Positions 12,859 to 24,091 of a stretch of DNA of 64,000 nt are shown piece after piece. Position numbers and translations under genes: made by a program. Within the stretch, counting starts at the first letter, position 1. Each line of letters starts with the position of its first letter. The notes beneath the pieces were generated by a model that was not told where the DNA came from, did not search any database, and saw nothing but the letters and a program-made list of their open reading frames with translations. Source of the stretch: Typha latifolia (taxonomy: Eukaryota > Streptophyta > Magnoliopsida > Poales > Typhaceae); contig CM034103.1 in the NCBI GenBank assembly GCA_019914945.1, forward strand, positions 9,300,001-9,364,000, read 5' to 3'.

Positions 12859-14735
12859 AAAACAATCCAACCAATTCAAAAGAGTATCCAATATCTACCA
12901 CATCAGGGCACTACCAAGTTTAAAAGAAATATTTTACAGACCAGCTGATAGCTAGCACAGAAAAGAAATCAGAAAACAAAATCCCAGCTGCAATGAATAC
13001 CAAACGCATCTATCAATCCTTCAAATTCACCGGGTCATCCAGAAAAGCACTTTTAAGTCACCCTCCCAGACATCATCTCTCTGTATCTCTGCCGAGCATA
13101 AGAAATGAGAAGTTACTCTATGCGATAACTCCTCCCAATTCTTAGAACAATTGTTGAAAGTTTTATTATTCCCTTCCAACTCGATACTCCAAAACAAAGC
13201 TCCAAACTAACTCAACCACCATTTTTCCCTTTCTTTACTCGACTTTTTATTCTCCAATAAGAACCAATCTCTCAAACGTTTATGATTTTCTTAACACTAC
13301 AAAGTTTTTATTTATTTATTTCTGCTCATAATCTTTTTAACACAACCACATCTTAGTAAAAGACTTTCCACAAATTTCTCTTTGAGAATAGAAAGCACAG
13401 TCAGAATTGGCAGACCATCCCTTTCTCAGTACATTATTCTCTATTAACAGTCTACTATGACAGGGTAATTATAAGAGTGCCCTCACCTTTAGAAGAATTT
13501 TCTCTCCCCAATCTTAGCTTAGCCTTTAGATATAATACCACCATTGTTCAAGAATTTGTATGAGAATTTCAGTATGAATATATGGTTCTTCTTAAATCTC
13601 CAATTAGCTCTATCCATTCTAGTCTGAACCTGAACACCACTATTTACTAACAAAAATTATCATTTGCTAGTCCTTTTTGAGTAAATTCTCTGATAACATT
13701 CTGCGATAATTTAGATTTTAATTTTGACCATCCAAAACCTCATGAACTAGAACCTCCGCATCCCAGACAATCTCAAAAGGACTATATATCTTGACTACAA
13801 GACACTTACCATATATCAATTCAGAATTTAAACCCTTTTGCCATTTTACATATTCACCGTAATTCCATTTTTCAAAAATTGCACCATTTTGAATTACACC
13901 TCTTTTGAAAGGGGGAAGACTTTAGATGAATTAGCCGACCTAAAATTTTTTAGCATTTTTATAATATCTTTGCGTCACAATTGAGATCCACATCTGATTT
14001 TGATCACTTTGCTAGTAAAGCACTATTCATATTCTGAATATCTATTATTTTTATATCACCAAACTCCTTTCTGATGCATACTTTTTTCTAATTTACGAAG
14101 GAATACAATTTTTTATCCTCATTTGTACCTTTTTCATAAGAAGTTTCTTCTTAATTTATCAATCATGTTTATTATCCAAACCGGCATATTGAAAAATGAC
14201 AAATAATATAAAGAAACATTACTAAAAACAAAATTAATCAAAGTAATTCTACTCCCATGTATAAGAATTTCCTCTCCATCTCGCCTAATCTTTTCTCAAT
14301 CTTAGTAATGACCGACATCCAATCATGTTTTCAATGCTTGCTATCATAGATACTAACCGGCAACTCTTCTACTTTAAAGTTCAAAATATTTGCCAAATTC
14401 ACCCTTTTCTCAAGATTACTACTTAAATCAATTGACAAGCTCTTCTCAAAATTTATTATAGTACCGCAAAGCCTCAAAATAATAAAGAATGAATTTCAAA
14501 ACCATTATTTCCCTCTCTATTATCTACATGAAGATTAGAGTATCATCTGCATGCTATAAATTTATTACTCATTTTAATTTTACATCATTTTCCAAACTTC
14601 TAATCCAATATATTTTGCTTTCTCTAACATACAACTTAAATTACTAACAATCAACACAAAAAAGATAAGAAGATAATAAGTCTCCTTGTTTCAATCCTTT
14701 CTTACTTTTGGTCAATCCATTTCTCAAGAACATCC

Positions 14736-14954
14736 TCATGTAAGAAAATCAGTCAAAAAATCACATATCACTTTGTCATAAACTTTTTCAAAATTAAGCT
14801 TCAATAATATGCCTTCGCTCTTCCGCCTTTTGACTCCAAAGATTATTTCATGAGCACGAGCTATACTATCAACGATAAATATGTCTTTAATGAAGGCAGT
14901 TTGGTAATCATCAATTATGTTTCCAATCACTTGACAAAATTGATAAGTGAGCAC
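14736..14954 (-). pseudogene. LINE reverse-transcriptase fragment
   Basis: A 72-residue frame holds recognisable non-LTR reverse-transcriptase motifs: QTAFIKDIFIVDSIARAHEI, then an E-G-I-L-L-K-L-N-F-E-K-V-Y-D-K stretch. These correspond to the region before and at motif A. The motif A aspartate (normally KLDFEKAYDK) is asparagine here, so even this fragment is inactive. Frames before and after it are shifted and stop-ridden. It belongs to the minus-strand LINE that ends at 12143. Confidence 0.75.
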
Positions 14955-15592
14955 TTCAGTGATTATTTTATACCCGCAATTTCAAAGATTAATCGGCCTA
15001 AACTCTTCAATTCTCTCAGCTCCACTTCTTTTAAGGATTAAACAAAACAGAGCATAATTCAACCTCTAAAGATTAGACTCCCATTATAAAAAAATTTAAA
15101 TAGATTCAAAATTTCTTGTTTTATCATATCCCAAAACTGATGAATTATTTTTTTACAAAAACCATTAAGACTCGACACGTTGTTTTCAGTCATAGTAAAA
15201 TAGCAGAATGAATTTCCTCCTCAAAAAAGGTCTAGCTAATCTTTCATCCTCCTCATCACTCAATCTGTCATGCTCCCAAATTTCTTTAGTTATTCGTAGC
15301 CTCCAACTTCCAAAGATGCCAAACACCCACCGGTAATAGTCATTCACAGCCTCCAACTATAATAAAAAAATTCTTAATTGAGTGGAATTATTTTCTAGAA
15401 TTGAAGTCGTATGTGATGATAAGCTTACAATTACCTAGCAACGACACATCATTGACATCCTTAAAATGGCTAATAGATTTAAAGCTAAACCCATCTCATC
15501 ATCCTTATCTTTTTCATCTCCACTCTGTCTTATATGTCACAATTTTCACGATGAAACAACATATCGAAGTACAATAGTGACTCCATAGTATC

Positions 15593-16102
15593 TGTTATGA
15601 TCCGACCATATGGGTTAAGTCGAGTCGAGTCAAATTAGTTACATAGTTTTATTTTTCTATTTTGAATTTTACATAAATGTATGTGGATCCGATACACTAG
15701 GGATTTTACTCCTATAAATTGGGGTGGACATATGTTAATAATTATTATTGGAAAGAAATTTAAATTTAACCAATTATTATTTTCGTCCTTATCTTTTATC
15801 TATCTGTTAGATCGCTTTATCTTTCTAGGAATAGATTATAATCGTAGATCCCTTTCAAGCATCCAAACTCTAGCCACCTCCTACCTCCAGCAGCCACCCT
15901 ACTACACGGTCGTCCACCATGCATCGACGACCGCCACAATGTCAGAAATTACTGTTCTGGCCTCTCTGATATATCTCTAGTATTTTATTTTTATCTTTTC
16001 ATCCCGACCTCCGATTTAGGTGCAACTAGAGCCATTAGAACCCTACCTCACGAGGCTACCTCTAGGCAGTCGGGCCGAGTGCAACCAACTTGGTTCGTAA
16101 CA
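15593..16102 (+). repeat. 5' LTR of the gag-only gypsy element (510 bp)
   Basis: Closely matches 23761-24091 over that copy's whole length. It starts TGTTATGATC and ends GTAACA. A TATA box (tataaat, 15713-15719) is also present in the other LTR (23901-23907). Confidence 0.85.
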
Positions 16103-16103
16103 T

Positions 16104-16115
16104 TGGTATCAGAGC
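16104..16115 (+). promoter_or_regulatory. Primer-binding site (initiator tRNA-Met type)
   Basis: Exact tggtatcagagc, two bases after the LTR end. Confidence 0.85.
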
Positions 16116-16131
16116 CAATGTTCCTCGGAAG

Positions 16132-17142
16132 ATGGTAAACATGCAATTTAAGACCCACGAGGGGGGATCGACAATGGAGGACCAGGATCTCATCTCCGTT
16201 CATGTGGGAGTTGATCTAGTGCCCCCGCCACCACCACCAATAGTTGACGATGAGCCATCGACATAGGCGAAAGAAATTTTTAAAGATTTTTCTAACGAGA
16301 TCACTAGATCCATTGCGGAGAGCGCCGAGAGGATGGACAAGGCTATTCATGCATTGGAGATGGCCCTCCTGACTCAGCATGGCCACCTTGCACTGCCAGC
16401 GCCACCGACCACGATGGAAATAGCCTAGCCATGGCCACCAACTTCAAATTGTGAAGGAGGTGGAGAAAAGACCCAACAGCCGACGAGAACCCTTCCTCCG
16501 GTCAAGGAGGAATGCCTTTCAACCCTGCAAGCCGAGCCCGACGCCGCATCGACGCTGGAGTAGTCGCCAGAGACGGCCCCAGAGTTGTCTTCCCCACTTG
16601 CGCTGGGAGCTAGGGCTGAAAATCCTAGCCTCCCACCGGCGGCCATCTAGTCGCTCTCGAAGCTCGCCGCCACGTCCAGTCCCTCCCATGGTTAGGGTTA
16701 GGTTATTGGAATTAGGGAGATGAAGATTTTTGAGGCAAGCCAAATTTTTGCAAACCAGTTCAACCACCTCGTGCAAACCAATTTGGAACCCATGATCAAG
16801 ACCCCGAGCACAAGTACAAGCTGGAGGAAGAATGGTGGAATGAACTGATGGGCTCGCGTCATCAAACTGAGCCGAACCAACGTGTAGCCCGAGTACGACA
16901 TGAGTCGAACCCATGGGCCTATGACCCACGAGACTAGCCTCAACCTCGAGGTCACTTCGCCCGCGATGACAGACCACATTTTGGGATCCAAGCTCGGACC
17001 GTCAAGCTTGATTTCTTAAAATCCTACGGAAGAGATCCGCTAGACTAAACCTATCTACCGGAGTAGTTTTTCACGTACCATGGCACGTCCGACTATCAGA
17101 AGGTCCAGCTAGCCTCATTTCACATGGAGGGCGCGGTGATTA
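16132..17142 (+). pseudogene. gag of gypsy element, N-terminal part (interrupted)
   Basis: Starts at the ATG 29 nt after the LTR. The frame runs through a proline-rich stretch and an acidic or amphipathic region, and reaches the conserved capsid segment read as YHGTSDYQKVQLASFHMEG, typical of Ty3/gypsy retrotrans-gag domains. There are several in-frame stops (for example in positions normally Q or W). At 17143 the frame is cut by the inserted solo LTR, and it continues with the expected W-Y-Q at 23081. The large minus-strand ORFs across 16425-16991 are antisense shadows of this gag. Confidence 0.75.
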
Positions 17143-18799
17143 TGTAACGCCCCCGCCCCGCATAGGCACGTGCACGCCCACGCGCCCACACGGCACGCGC
17201 AGCTCACGCGATAGGACGAGCGGGGCCCGTCACGGACAGGATACACTCTGTGCACATATATCATGACATCATCAAATACTACCTACTAACATATCTATGC
17301 TCACATAATCCAACACCAAATAAATCATAATATTAACCAAGTAAACTTGTCAACATATAAATATTCAAGTCCATAATAATATATACTAGACCACTACATA
17401 ATCTGGCAGGACCCACACAGGCCACAACAAACCATCAAAATACAACTAAACAACTAATACACGAGTACACTATAATCTGACATGTATTATACAAATCACC
17501 ATCTGATACAATAAAGTATAAATATTAAATAATTGTACAACTCAATATCTGGTTAAATTATCTTCTATACCATCTCACGTCTATAGCTCACCTCATCCTC
17601 GCTGTAAAATATTTCCTCAAGATATCTCAAGTCGCTATCCCGTACCATATATCTGAGGGGGTTAGAAAAGAAATAAGAGAGTCATGAGCAAAAGGCTCAA
17701 TCAATAGACCTTACTCCGAATTAGTGATGCCAAATAGAGAGTAAATCATATAATGGATAATATGAATCAGAAAAAGCATCATGTCATAAATGAGTATATG
17801 AATGTTCCTTAATAATATATAAATAAAAAATAGATAACATGTCATGTTATAACTGATAAAATATATATAATCATCGACAATATATAATTAAATCTCCATG
17901 TCATACTATCATCACAACTCTCTCTTAAATATGACACATGATGCATGCCGACCATGACCATGCTATGATATAAAATGCAACCATATATGATGTATATTGA
18001 TCACTTGATAATCAGGTAACCAAATGATAATGATATCATATGCATTTCTCAATATTACGATCATCACCGACATCTCGGTATAATATCATCATACTAGACC
18101 ATTGTGCATAGTCAACACCCGGTACCCGATCTCAACATCATGTCCGAAGGCTCAGAGCATACTCTACCACCCTCAAGAGTATCTCAAATATAACCGTACC
18201 CCGCCACTCGCTAGGGTATCAACATCCATCCAGACTGGACACCCTTCTTAGCTGATAGAACCCTTGTAAGGATAACTCGTCACATATGCCCTGGCGAACG
18301 GCATGTGTCCGAATGTCTACTGCGCACACAGACTAATGACCTCAGACGTAAGACCAACAAGATCGTGACTATGTCGAGCGATCAATCATCCACTAAGTGC
18401 GTCCTAACCCTCGCGCCCACTCAGTTATCCTCACGTTTTCTATCAACTATTCTATCAATCATATTTTATGCTTTCCTTCTAAATGACAGATCATATGCAT
18501 ATATCCAGTACGATAACAAGTCATTGCATAACAAAAATTTAGGTGGAATAGGAATCAAGAGAAAAATGATACAATATAATCTCCACTACGTAGTCAACAC
18601 ATGCATACTCATGCTAATCTATTACATGCATACTCATGCTACAGATCAACACGGTATACAATCATAATAGTAGAATCATCTCCAATCATCTATATATATA
18701 TTACCAATGTACTCATATTCCAGATTAGCATAATCAAATGTATGATAAAATATGCTCGACTGTAATCATCTCTAGATAAAATCATATAATCATGCTCGA

Positions 18800-19065
18800 G
18801 GAGATGACGAATCAAATCGGTTCATGACATATTCCTTGAAATCATTGTGATCCTTTTGAATTGAGTCAACTCTATGCATCAATGTATGGAACATGCCCCT
18901 AAGTTTATCCATATTCGCACTCATGGATGTTGGTTGACTCGGTCCGATCGTGATCGCTCCAAAGGAATCGACCCCACGGTTAGGATCATCATGGATGTAG
19001 TCTTCTCTTGTTGGTGTGCTCTCCATAGGTCTCCTTGTTAATGTCATCTTCCTTGTTTCAACCAT
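18800..19065 (-). pseudogene. gypsy gag N-terminus
   Basis: Begins with M-V-E-T-R, the usual type of start of plant gypsy gag. It follows the primer-binding region at the proper distance and contains a region predicted as coiled coil (MDKLRGMFHTLMHRVDSIQK). It runs without stop for about 90 residues to the point where the LTR sequence resumes. The start codon at 19065 was chosen because it is the first ATG after the primer sites. It is cut off by the junction rather than by a stop codon. Confidence 0.6.
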
Positions 19066-19088
19066 TAATGGAGGTTTGAGGTTTGCCT

Positions 19089-19142
19089 GCTTTGATACCA
19101 GTTGATAAGTTTTATGCTACCAAAAGATAGGCTCTGATACCA
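19089..19142 (-). promoter_or_regulatory. Two tandem primer-binding sites, 42 bp apart
   Basis: On the minus strand tggtatcagagc (19131-19142) is followed by tggtatcaaagc (19089-19100), exactly 42 bp further. Each is preceded by an LTR-end-like ..tatca. Confidence 0.7.
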
Positions 19143-19144
19143 AT

Positions 19145-20420
19145 TGATAGATTCTGGAACCAAAGATAGGCTACGCAATGATTCTTTCAAGATTTGGATG
19201 TATTACAGGAATCAGTCCACGCAACTGTGAGAAAATATTCTTCAAATATTCTCCAGTTGTCATGAATTTATGAAACTAAGTAGATTAGATTCGTAACTCC
19301 CTAATCTACAACTTTCGTATTTATACCCTACTCAGATTTGAACTTCAACTGGGACAAAAATATAAAATAACATGGGTGATGGTGGTGGTGACGGGTGGAG
19401 TGGATGTTAGGGTTATGGATGGGTATGGAGATGAAGGTGGATAGTGGATGTAATTAAGAGATATAGACGAAAGGAATGAAGTGGTCGAGATCCCAAAGAA
19501 GAGGGGTGACTCGATAGTCAGAGGGATATTAGAAGTTAGGAGAAACCTTGCCAACGGTAGAGGTGGAAGGATGGTGAAGAGGGAAGAGAGAAATTAGGGT
19601 AGATAGATGATAGAGAGGCAAGATATCAATATTCCAATAGCATAATGAATTTAGCTGCCATCCACATATTTATAGATGCTAGCCAATAAGTCCGAATAAC
19701 AATAAGTAATCATAGTTCTAAAGGATTCCCGCCGATCATGTCCGAACGAGCCCGATCATGTTCGAACGCACAAAAGTCATTCTCTGTATGTGCGAACACG
19801 ATGCAAGAGTTCGAACACGACCGCATGCGCATTACGCGTTCTCTGTATTTACGAACCTAATGCAGGCGTTCGAACACGACACCTCCTATGTTAGGGTTAT
19901 GGATGGGTATGGAGATGAAGGTGGATAGTGAATGTGATTAAGAGATATAGACGAAGGGAACGAAGTTGTCGAGATCCCAAAGAAGAGGGGTGGCTCGACA
20001 ATCAAGGGAGATTAGAAGTTAGAGAAACCTTGCCAACGGTAGAGGTGGAAGGATGGTGAAGAGAGAGGAGGGAGATTAGGATAGATAGATGATAAAGAGG
20101 CAAGAAATCAATATTCCAATAGCATAATGAAGTTGGTTGCCATCCACATATTTATAGAGGCTAGCCAACAAGTCCTAAAATAATATGTAACCCTAATTCT
20201 AGAAGATTATCGTCGATCGCGTTCGAACGCACAAAAGACATTTTATGTATGTGCGAACGCAATGCAGGCGTTCGAACTCGCCCGACCGCATTCGAACGCA
20301 TAATTTTCATTCTCTGTATTTGCGAACTTGATGCAGGCGTTCGAACGCGACCCACCTGCGTTCGAACGGGACTTACAGGAATTTTATTTTCATGAAAATA
20401 AACAACTAATGTAGTAAGAA
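19145..20420 (-). repeat. gypsy LTR with a 480-bp internal tandem duplication
   Basis: Minus-strand LTR with U3 near 20404-20420 and end at 19145. The segment 19890-20365 is repeated at 19409-19889, including a TATA-containing stretch (catatttatag at about 20146 and 19665) and the ttcgaa palindromes upstream of it. It is the same family as the LTR-like block at 41090-41901, judged by the shared start, the palindrome cluster, the gttggctagcct motif and the TATA position. Confidence 0.7.
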
Positions 20421-21530
20421 AAGATCCTAAGTTTATCACCGGCACTCAAGTCAAGATTGCTGAATATGGTCACCCTTTCAAGCTCGTCCAACAACTCCTC
20501 TTGGGATATCGGTCCTTGACGGTGATAACGTTCACTTGCTCGGTAGTCGACACAAAAACACCATGGCCCCTTCTTCTGCACCAATAGCACGGGTGATGAG
20601 TAAGAGCTATGACTTGGTTGTATGAGGCCTTACTCCAATATCTTAGCTACCATCTTAGTGATAACTTCTTTTTGCACATGTGAATACCGATATGGTTTGC
20701 CGTTCGCCTTGGTAGCAACTCCTTTGGCTCCTCAAACAGTCTAGCAAATTTATCTAATAAATTAGACAAATTAATTATAGTACATAGACTCATTAGAGGC
20801 TCATCTTCTGCTGGTCCTAACTAAAAAAGATAGGTCAAATCAGTCGCACAAGGCAGCCCCACCATTGACTGCATCGCTAGAATTGGCAGAGACTAAACAC
20901 CATCAAGCCGCACATGTTTGTTTCCTTGCTTAAATTTCATTCACATGCTCTGAAAATCAAAAGTGATGAATCCCAAGCTCTATAGCCACTGATTGTCGAG
21001 GACAATGTCCGCTCCTTATAGTGCCAAAGGATACAAGTCCATAATGATGTCGTGTCCTTACACCCGTATACCAACCCGACAACACAAGCTCTTCGCCCAA
21101 AGCTTCGTGTTGTCTTCAATAGCAACGTCAAACCCCGCAGTCGATTCAGCGTCGAAACCCAACAACTGCATCGATATTTCAGCATGAATATCTTCCTCCG
21201 CGCCCTCCTCCACGGCCTCATGGACCTCCTCTGAAAACTCTCCATCACCAACAACTTCATCGTCCCCCTCGAGACCGTCGATGAGCATCACACTCCCGAT
21301 AGATTTGGAACACCAATGATCGGGGGTGAAACGTTCATCGAATTAAAAGCAAAGGCCCTTCGCTCTTCACACCTCCACTGGGCAAGTGTGAGAGTTTGAA
21401 CGGGGGGGGTCTTGTGCCTCCTTTAACATCGAAAGAGGGTCTCAAAGATGGTCGTGCTTTAGTACTAGTAGTCACTGTCTTGGATGGCGCTCCGAATCAT
21501 CCATCACCTCCTACAACAATCTCAAAATAT
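20390..21530 (-). pseudogene. gypsy gag C-terminus, protease and RT start
   Basis: On the minus strand: a zinc knuckle read as GLCF-stop-FDERFTPDHWC (about 21300-21360, one Cys codon lost to a stop); a retropepsin-region frame (20937-21291, with DAESTAGFDVAIEDN, the part that normally follows the active site); then the start of reverse transcriptase (20425-20660) with LLVQKKGPWCFCVDYRA and ELLDELERVTIFSNLDLSAG. RT ends abruptly after S-A-G at about 20425 and LTR sequence follows. Frameshifts lie between the pieces. Family knowledge places this in a chromovirus-like gypsy group; the clade is not resolved. Confidence 0.7.
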
Positions 21531-21549
21531 CTGAGTTAGATATACATGC

Positions 21550-21857
21550 ATAACTCAGCTCATCAAGGAAGGGAAAGGTAGGAGATTAATAGGCTACAAG
21601 CTCGGCGATATCAGGTTAGCGCGATAGTGCATCCGCCGCTCTATTTTTCGTTCCCTTCTTGTATTGGATTTTATAATCATATCCCAGCAATTTGTGACCC
21701 ATTGTTGCTGTTGCCGAGTGTGTATGCATTGTCCCATAAAGTATGGAAGGCCCTTTTGATCTATTCGGATAATGAATCGTCTACCGATTAAATAAGGCCT
21801 CTACTTTATCACCGCATGTAGAATTGCCAACATCTCTCTCTCTCATAAGTCGATAAT
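21550..21857 (-). pseudogene. gypsy RNase H C-terminus and integrase start
   Basis: In two frames of the minus strand: MLAILHAVIK-stop-RPYLIGRRFIIR (RNase H core), then GYDYKIQYKKGTKNRAADAL (the conserved RNase H end), followed by SPTFPSLMS, resembling the integrase N-terminal region. These lie upstream, on the minus strand, of gag sequence, which is the wrong order for a gypsy genome. Confidence 0.65.
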
Positions 21858-22895
21858 AGGTCAAAACATGCATGCACATAATATATAATATAACCTAATT
21901 TGAGAAAGGCGTCTAGGGGATAAGACTACTCACACTGATCAGAAGATATAAACTACGTATCTTTTACATCCGCACATCAACCGAGTGATACTCATCGCTA
22001 GCAAGGTCCACGGGGTCTCAAATAAGGGGGTTCGGGATCTGAAAATGTTTAAGTAACATAAAGTTAGTTATTTATCCCATTATAATCCGTTCGAGTAAAA
22101 TATGATGATTTATTAGATTGTAGAATTTCTACTTATTTTTATAACTCGCTAGAATTTTAATTATAAATAAAAATAAAAATATAGATAGAAAACCTAATTA
22201 TAATTAAATTATATCTTGATTAATTAGGGACTATGTATTCATTACTTTATAAAATAATAAATAAATACATAAGCCAATTATTTTATTTGTTACAAAATAA
22301 TAATGTATAATAAATTATTAGAATTATTTAAAATGTATCTCATAAAAATATTAGTATATAAATTTGATAATTATAATTTACAAATCTATATATTAATCTA
22401 ATAGAGATATAAATAAATAAATATGAGTATTACTTATATTTATACATAATTAATCATTGATTAAACAAATTATAATTAATACTAATCATATTGAAGAATA
22501 TATATTATTATTAAAATAATTAATGTCTAAATAATCTATTTGCATTAATTAAGAAGGAAAAACCTAAATAAATAACATCAATAAAATAAATAAATAAATA
22601 ATTAATTAATTAATTAAAACACTGCCATCAGTGCTGGGCTTGGCCGAGCACTATAGCAGATAGTGCTGGGCCAAGCCCAACATTGTGCAGAAAAAGAAGG
22701 AGCAGAAGCCGAGGAAGAAGAAAAGGAAAGAAAGAAGGAGAAGAAGAAGAAGAAGGAGAAGAAGAAGAAGAAGGGAGGAGGGGAGGGAGGTGCAAACCCG
22801 GGCCGACGGCGAGGGCACCGGCAGCTGGTGGCTAGCCAGCTGTCGGTCTCTCGCCGACTGCTTGGCTTCGACGAGCCCGAGCCCAAAGCAAGAAA

Positions 22896-22948
<53 letters not shown>

Positions 22949-23075
22949 TGATAGAGAGAGAGAGAGGAGAATAAAAAAATAGAGAGAGGCGGTGGGGGTT
23001 GGCGGTGGCTGTGGCGGCGCTGGGGCCGACCAGCGCCCATAACACAGTTTTTTTTATATAGGATAGGTTATTACA

Positions 23076-23730
23076 GATTATGTGGTACCAGTCGGCTAAG
23101 CGAACTCAACCATTCGAGTCTTGGCAAGACTTTGCGGATGCGATTTGTGCTCAGTTCAGTCTTACCTAGTATGAGGACTTTTAGACCATGTTGACTAAGC
23201 GACTCCAGTCAACAATAATTCGAGCCTACTAGGAGGAGTTCGAGCGGATATGCAACCGAGTCACTAACTGGTCTGACTCGGCCCTAAAGAGTACCTTCAT
23301 TAGCGAGCTTAGTCTTGACATTCAAGTTGAGGTTAAGGCTTTGAGGCCCACTACTACTAATGAGGCCTTCTCCTTAGTTGTTCTGATGGAGTCCAAGTTA
23401 GATCAGCTGAACCAGATCCCCAAGGAGGAGAGAAGAAAGGCGGCCCAAGCCCACGGCCCACTAGAGACGGCATTTGCCCCAACTCAACCTACACCAATGG
23501 CTTAGCCTAACCGATAGATGATCACATGCCATTTTGTACCCAATGACTTTGAAGAGCGCCAAAGAAAAGGCTTGTGTTTTTACTGTGATGATCGATTTAC
23601 CCCTGGTCATAAATGCAAGTGCTAGCCAGCCCATGTCACGTTCCTTGGCGAACTCGAGGAAGATAAACCCGAATCCACTGATTAGCACAACAAGTTGTAT
23701 GAATACAAAGACGTGAGAGACTAGTCAACT
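23076..23730 (+). pseudogene. gag of gypsy element, C-terminal part
   Basis: Continues the capsid domain: W-Y-Q, then WQDFADAICAQF, then a region like the plant gag dimer domain. It ends in a CCHC zinc knuckle read as LCFYCDDRFTPGHKC near 23571-23630. Stops interrupt it at about 23168, 23182 and 23230, and near 23504. After the knuckle the protein stops short, and the 3' LTR follows at 23761 with no protease. The first five bases (23076-23080, GATTA) are the duplicated target site of the inserted solo LTR. Confidence 0.75.
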
Positions 23731-23760
23731 TGAGGATAAAGTGTCGGAAGCATGGTGGAT

Positions 23761-24091
23761 TGTTATGATCTGACCGCATGGGTTAAGTCGAGTCAAGTCG
23801 ATTTAAGTCAAATTAATTACTTAGCTTTATCTTTCTGTTTTGAATTTTAAATAAATCGGATAATCCACATTTGGATCCAATCCGCTAGGGATTTTACTCC
23901 TATAAATAGGGGTGGATATGTGTTGATAATTATTATTGGGAAGAAATTTGAATTTAACCAATTATTATTTTCGTCCTTATCTTTTATCTAGCCGTTAGAT
24001 CGTTTTATTTTTCTAAGAGTAGATCATAACGTAGATCCCTTTCAAGTATCCAAACCCTAGCCACCTCGTACCTCTAGTAGCCACCCTACTA
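23761..24091 (+). repeat. 3' LTR of the gag-only gypsy element (truncated)
   Basis: Matches the first two thirds of 15593-16102. It breaks off at 'cctactac', after which unrelated sequence begins. TATA box at 23901-23907. Confidence 0.85.

Larger units (their letters stand above)
12143..15500 (-). mobile_element. Decayed L1-type LINE
   Basis: On the minus strand the 3' end is an A tail (14 T on the plus strand at 12143-12156). A reverse-transcriptase remnant lies upstream, at 14736-14954. The reading frame is broken throughout. The upstream boundary is approximate, since sequence before the gypsy LTR at 15593 is no longer recognisable. A hAT-like remnant (about 12320-12858) interrupts the 3' region. 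No endonuclease domain or target-site duplication could be identified. Confidence 0.65.
18800..21857 (-). mobile_element. Scrambled Ty3/gypsy fragment nested in the solo LTR
   Basis: Reading the minus strand, three blocks follow each other: RNase H end plus integrase start (about 21857-21550); gag C-terminus, zinc knuckle, protease and RT start (about 21530-20425); LTR, primer sites and gag N-terminus (about 20420-18800). Each block is collinear within itself but their order is the reverse of a normal gypsy genome. The LTR left and right of it continues properly at about 18800 and 21857. Confidence 0.7.
17143..23075 (-). mobile_element. Solo LTR of the long-LTR family, interrupted
   Basis: Reversed copy of the LTR seen at 2041-5134 and 8333-11583. 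On the plus strand it starts TGTAACGCCCCC and ends GGTTATTACA. It is flanked by an exact 5-bp duplication GATTA (17138-17142 and 23076-23080). The gag reading of the host element resumes cleanly after it. The LTR body is split between about 18800 and 21857 by a scrambled gypsy fragment; removing that leaves about 2.9 kb. Predicted ORFs at 18305-18667 and 22614-23045 are LTR sequence, the latter a (GA/CT)n low-complexity region. Confidence 0.88.
15593..24091 (+). mobile_element. Gag-only Ty3/gypsy element (TR-GAG-like), interrupted
   Basis: The 5' LTR (15593-16102, TGTTAT..TAACA), primer site and gag (from 16132) lie on the left of an inserted solo LTR (17143-23075). Gag resumes at 23081, followed within 50-100 bp by a 3' LTR (23761-24091, truncated). 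The reading 'LEDK'-like end of gypsy pol is faintly visible just before the 3' LTR. All of protease, RT, RNase H and integrase is missing. The plan matches the plant class of non-autonomous elements with LTRs and gag only. No target-site duplication can be tested because the 3' LTR is cut short. Confidence 0.75.

Noticed and set aside
16425..16991. Minus-strand ORFs up to 152 codons
   Set aside because: Antisense to the gypsy gag on the plus strand, whose conserved motifs are recognisable.
18305..18667. 120-codon plus-strand ORF
   Set aside because: Lies in the reversed solo LTR of the long-LTR family; the matching positions in the other LTRs are not open.
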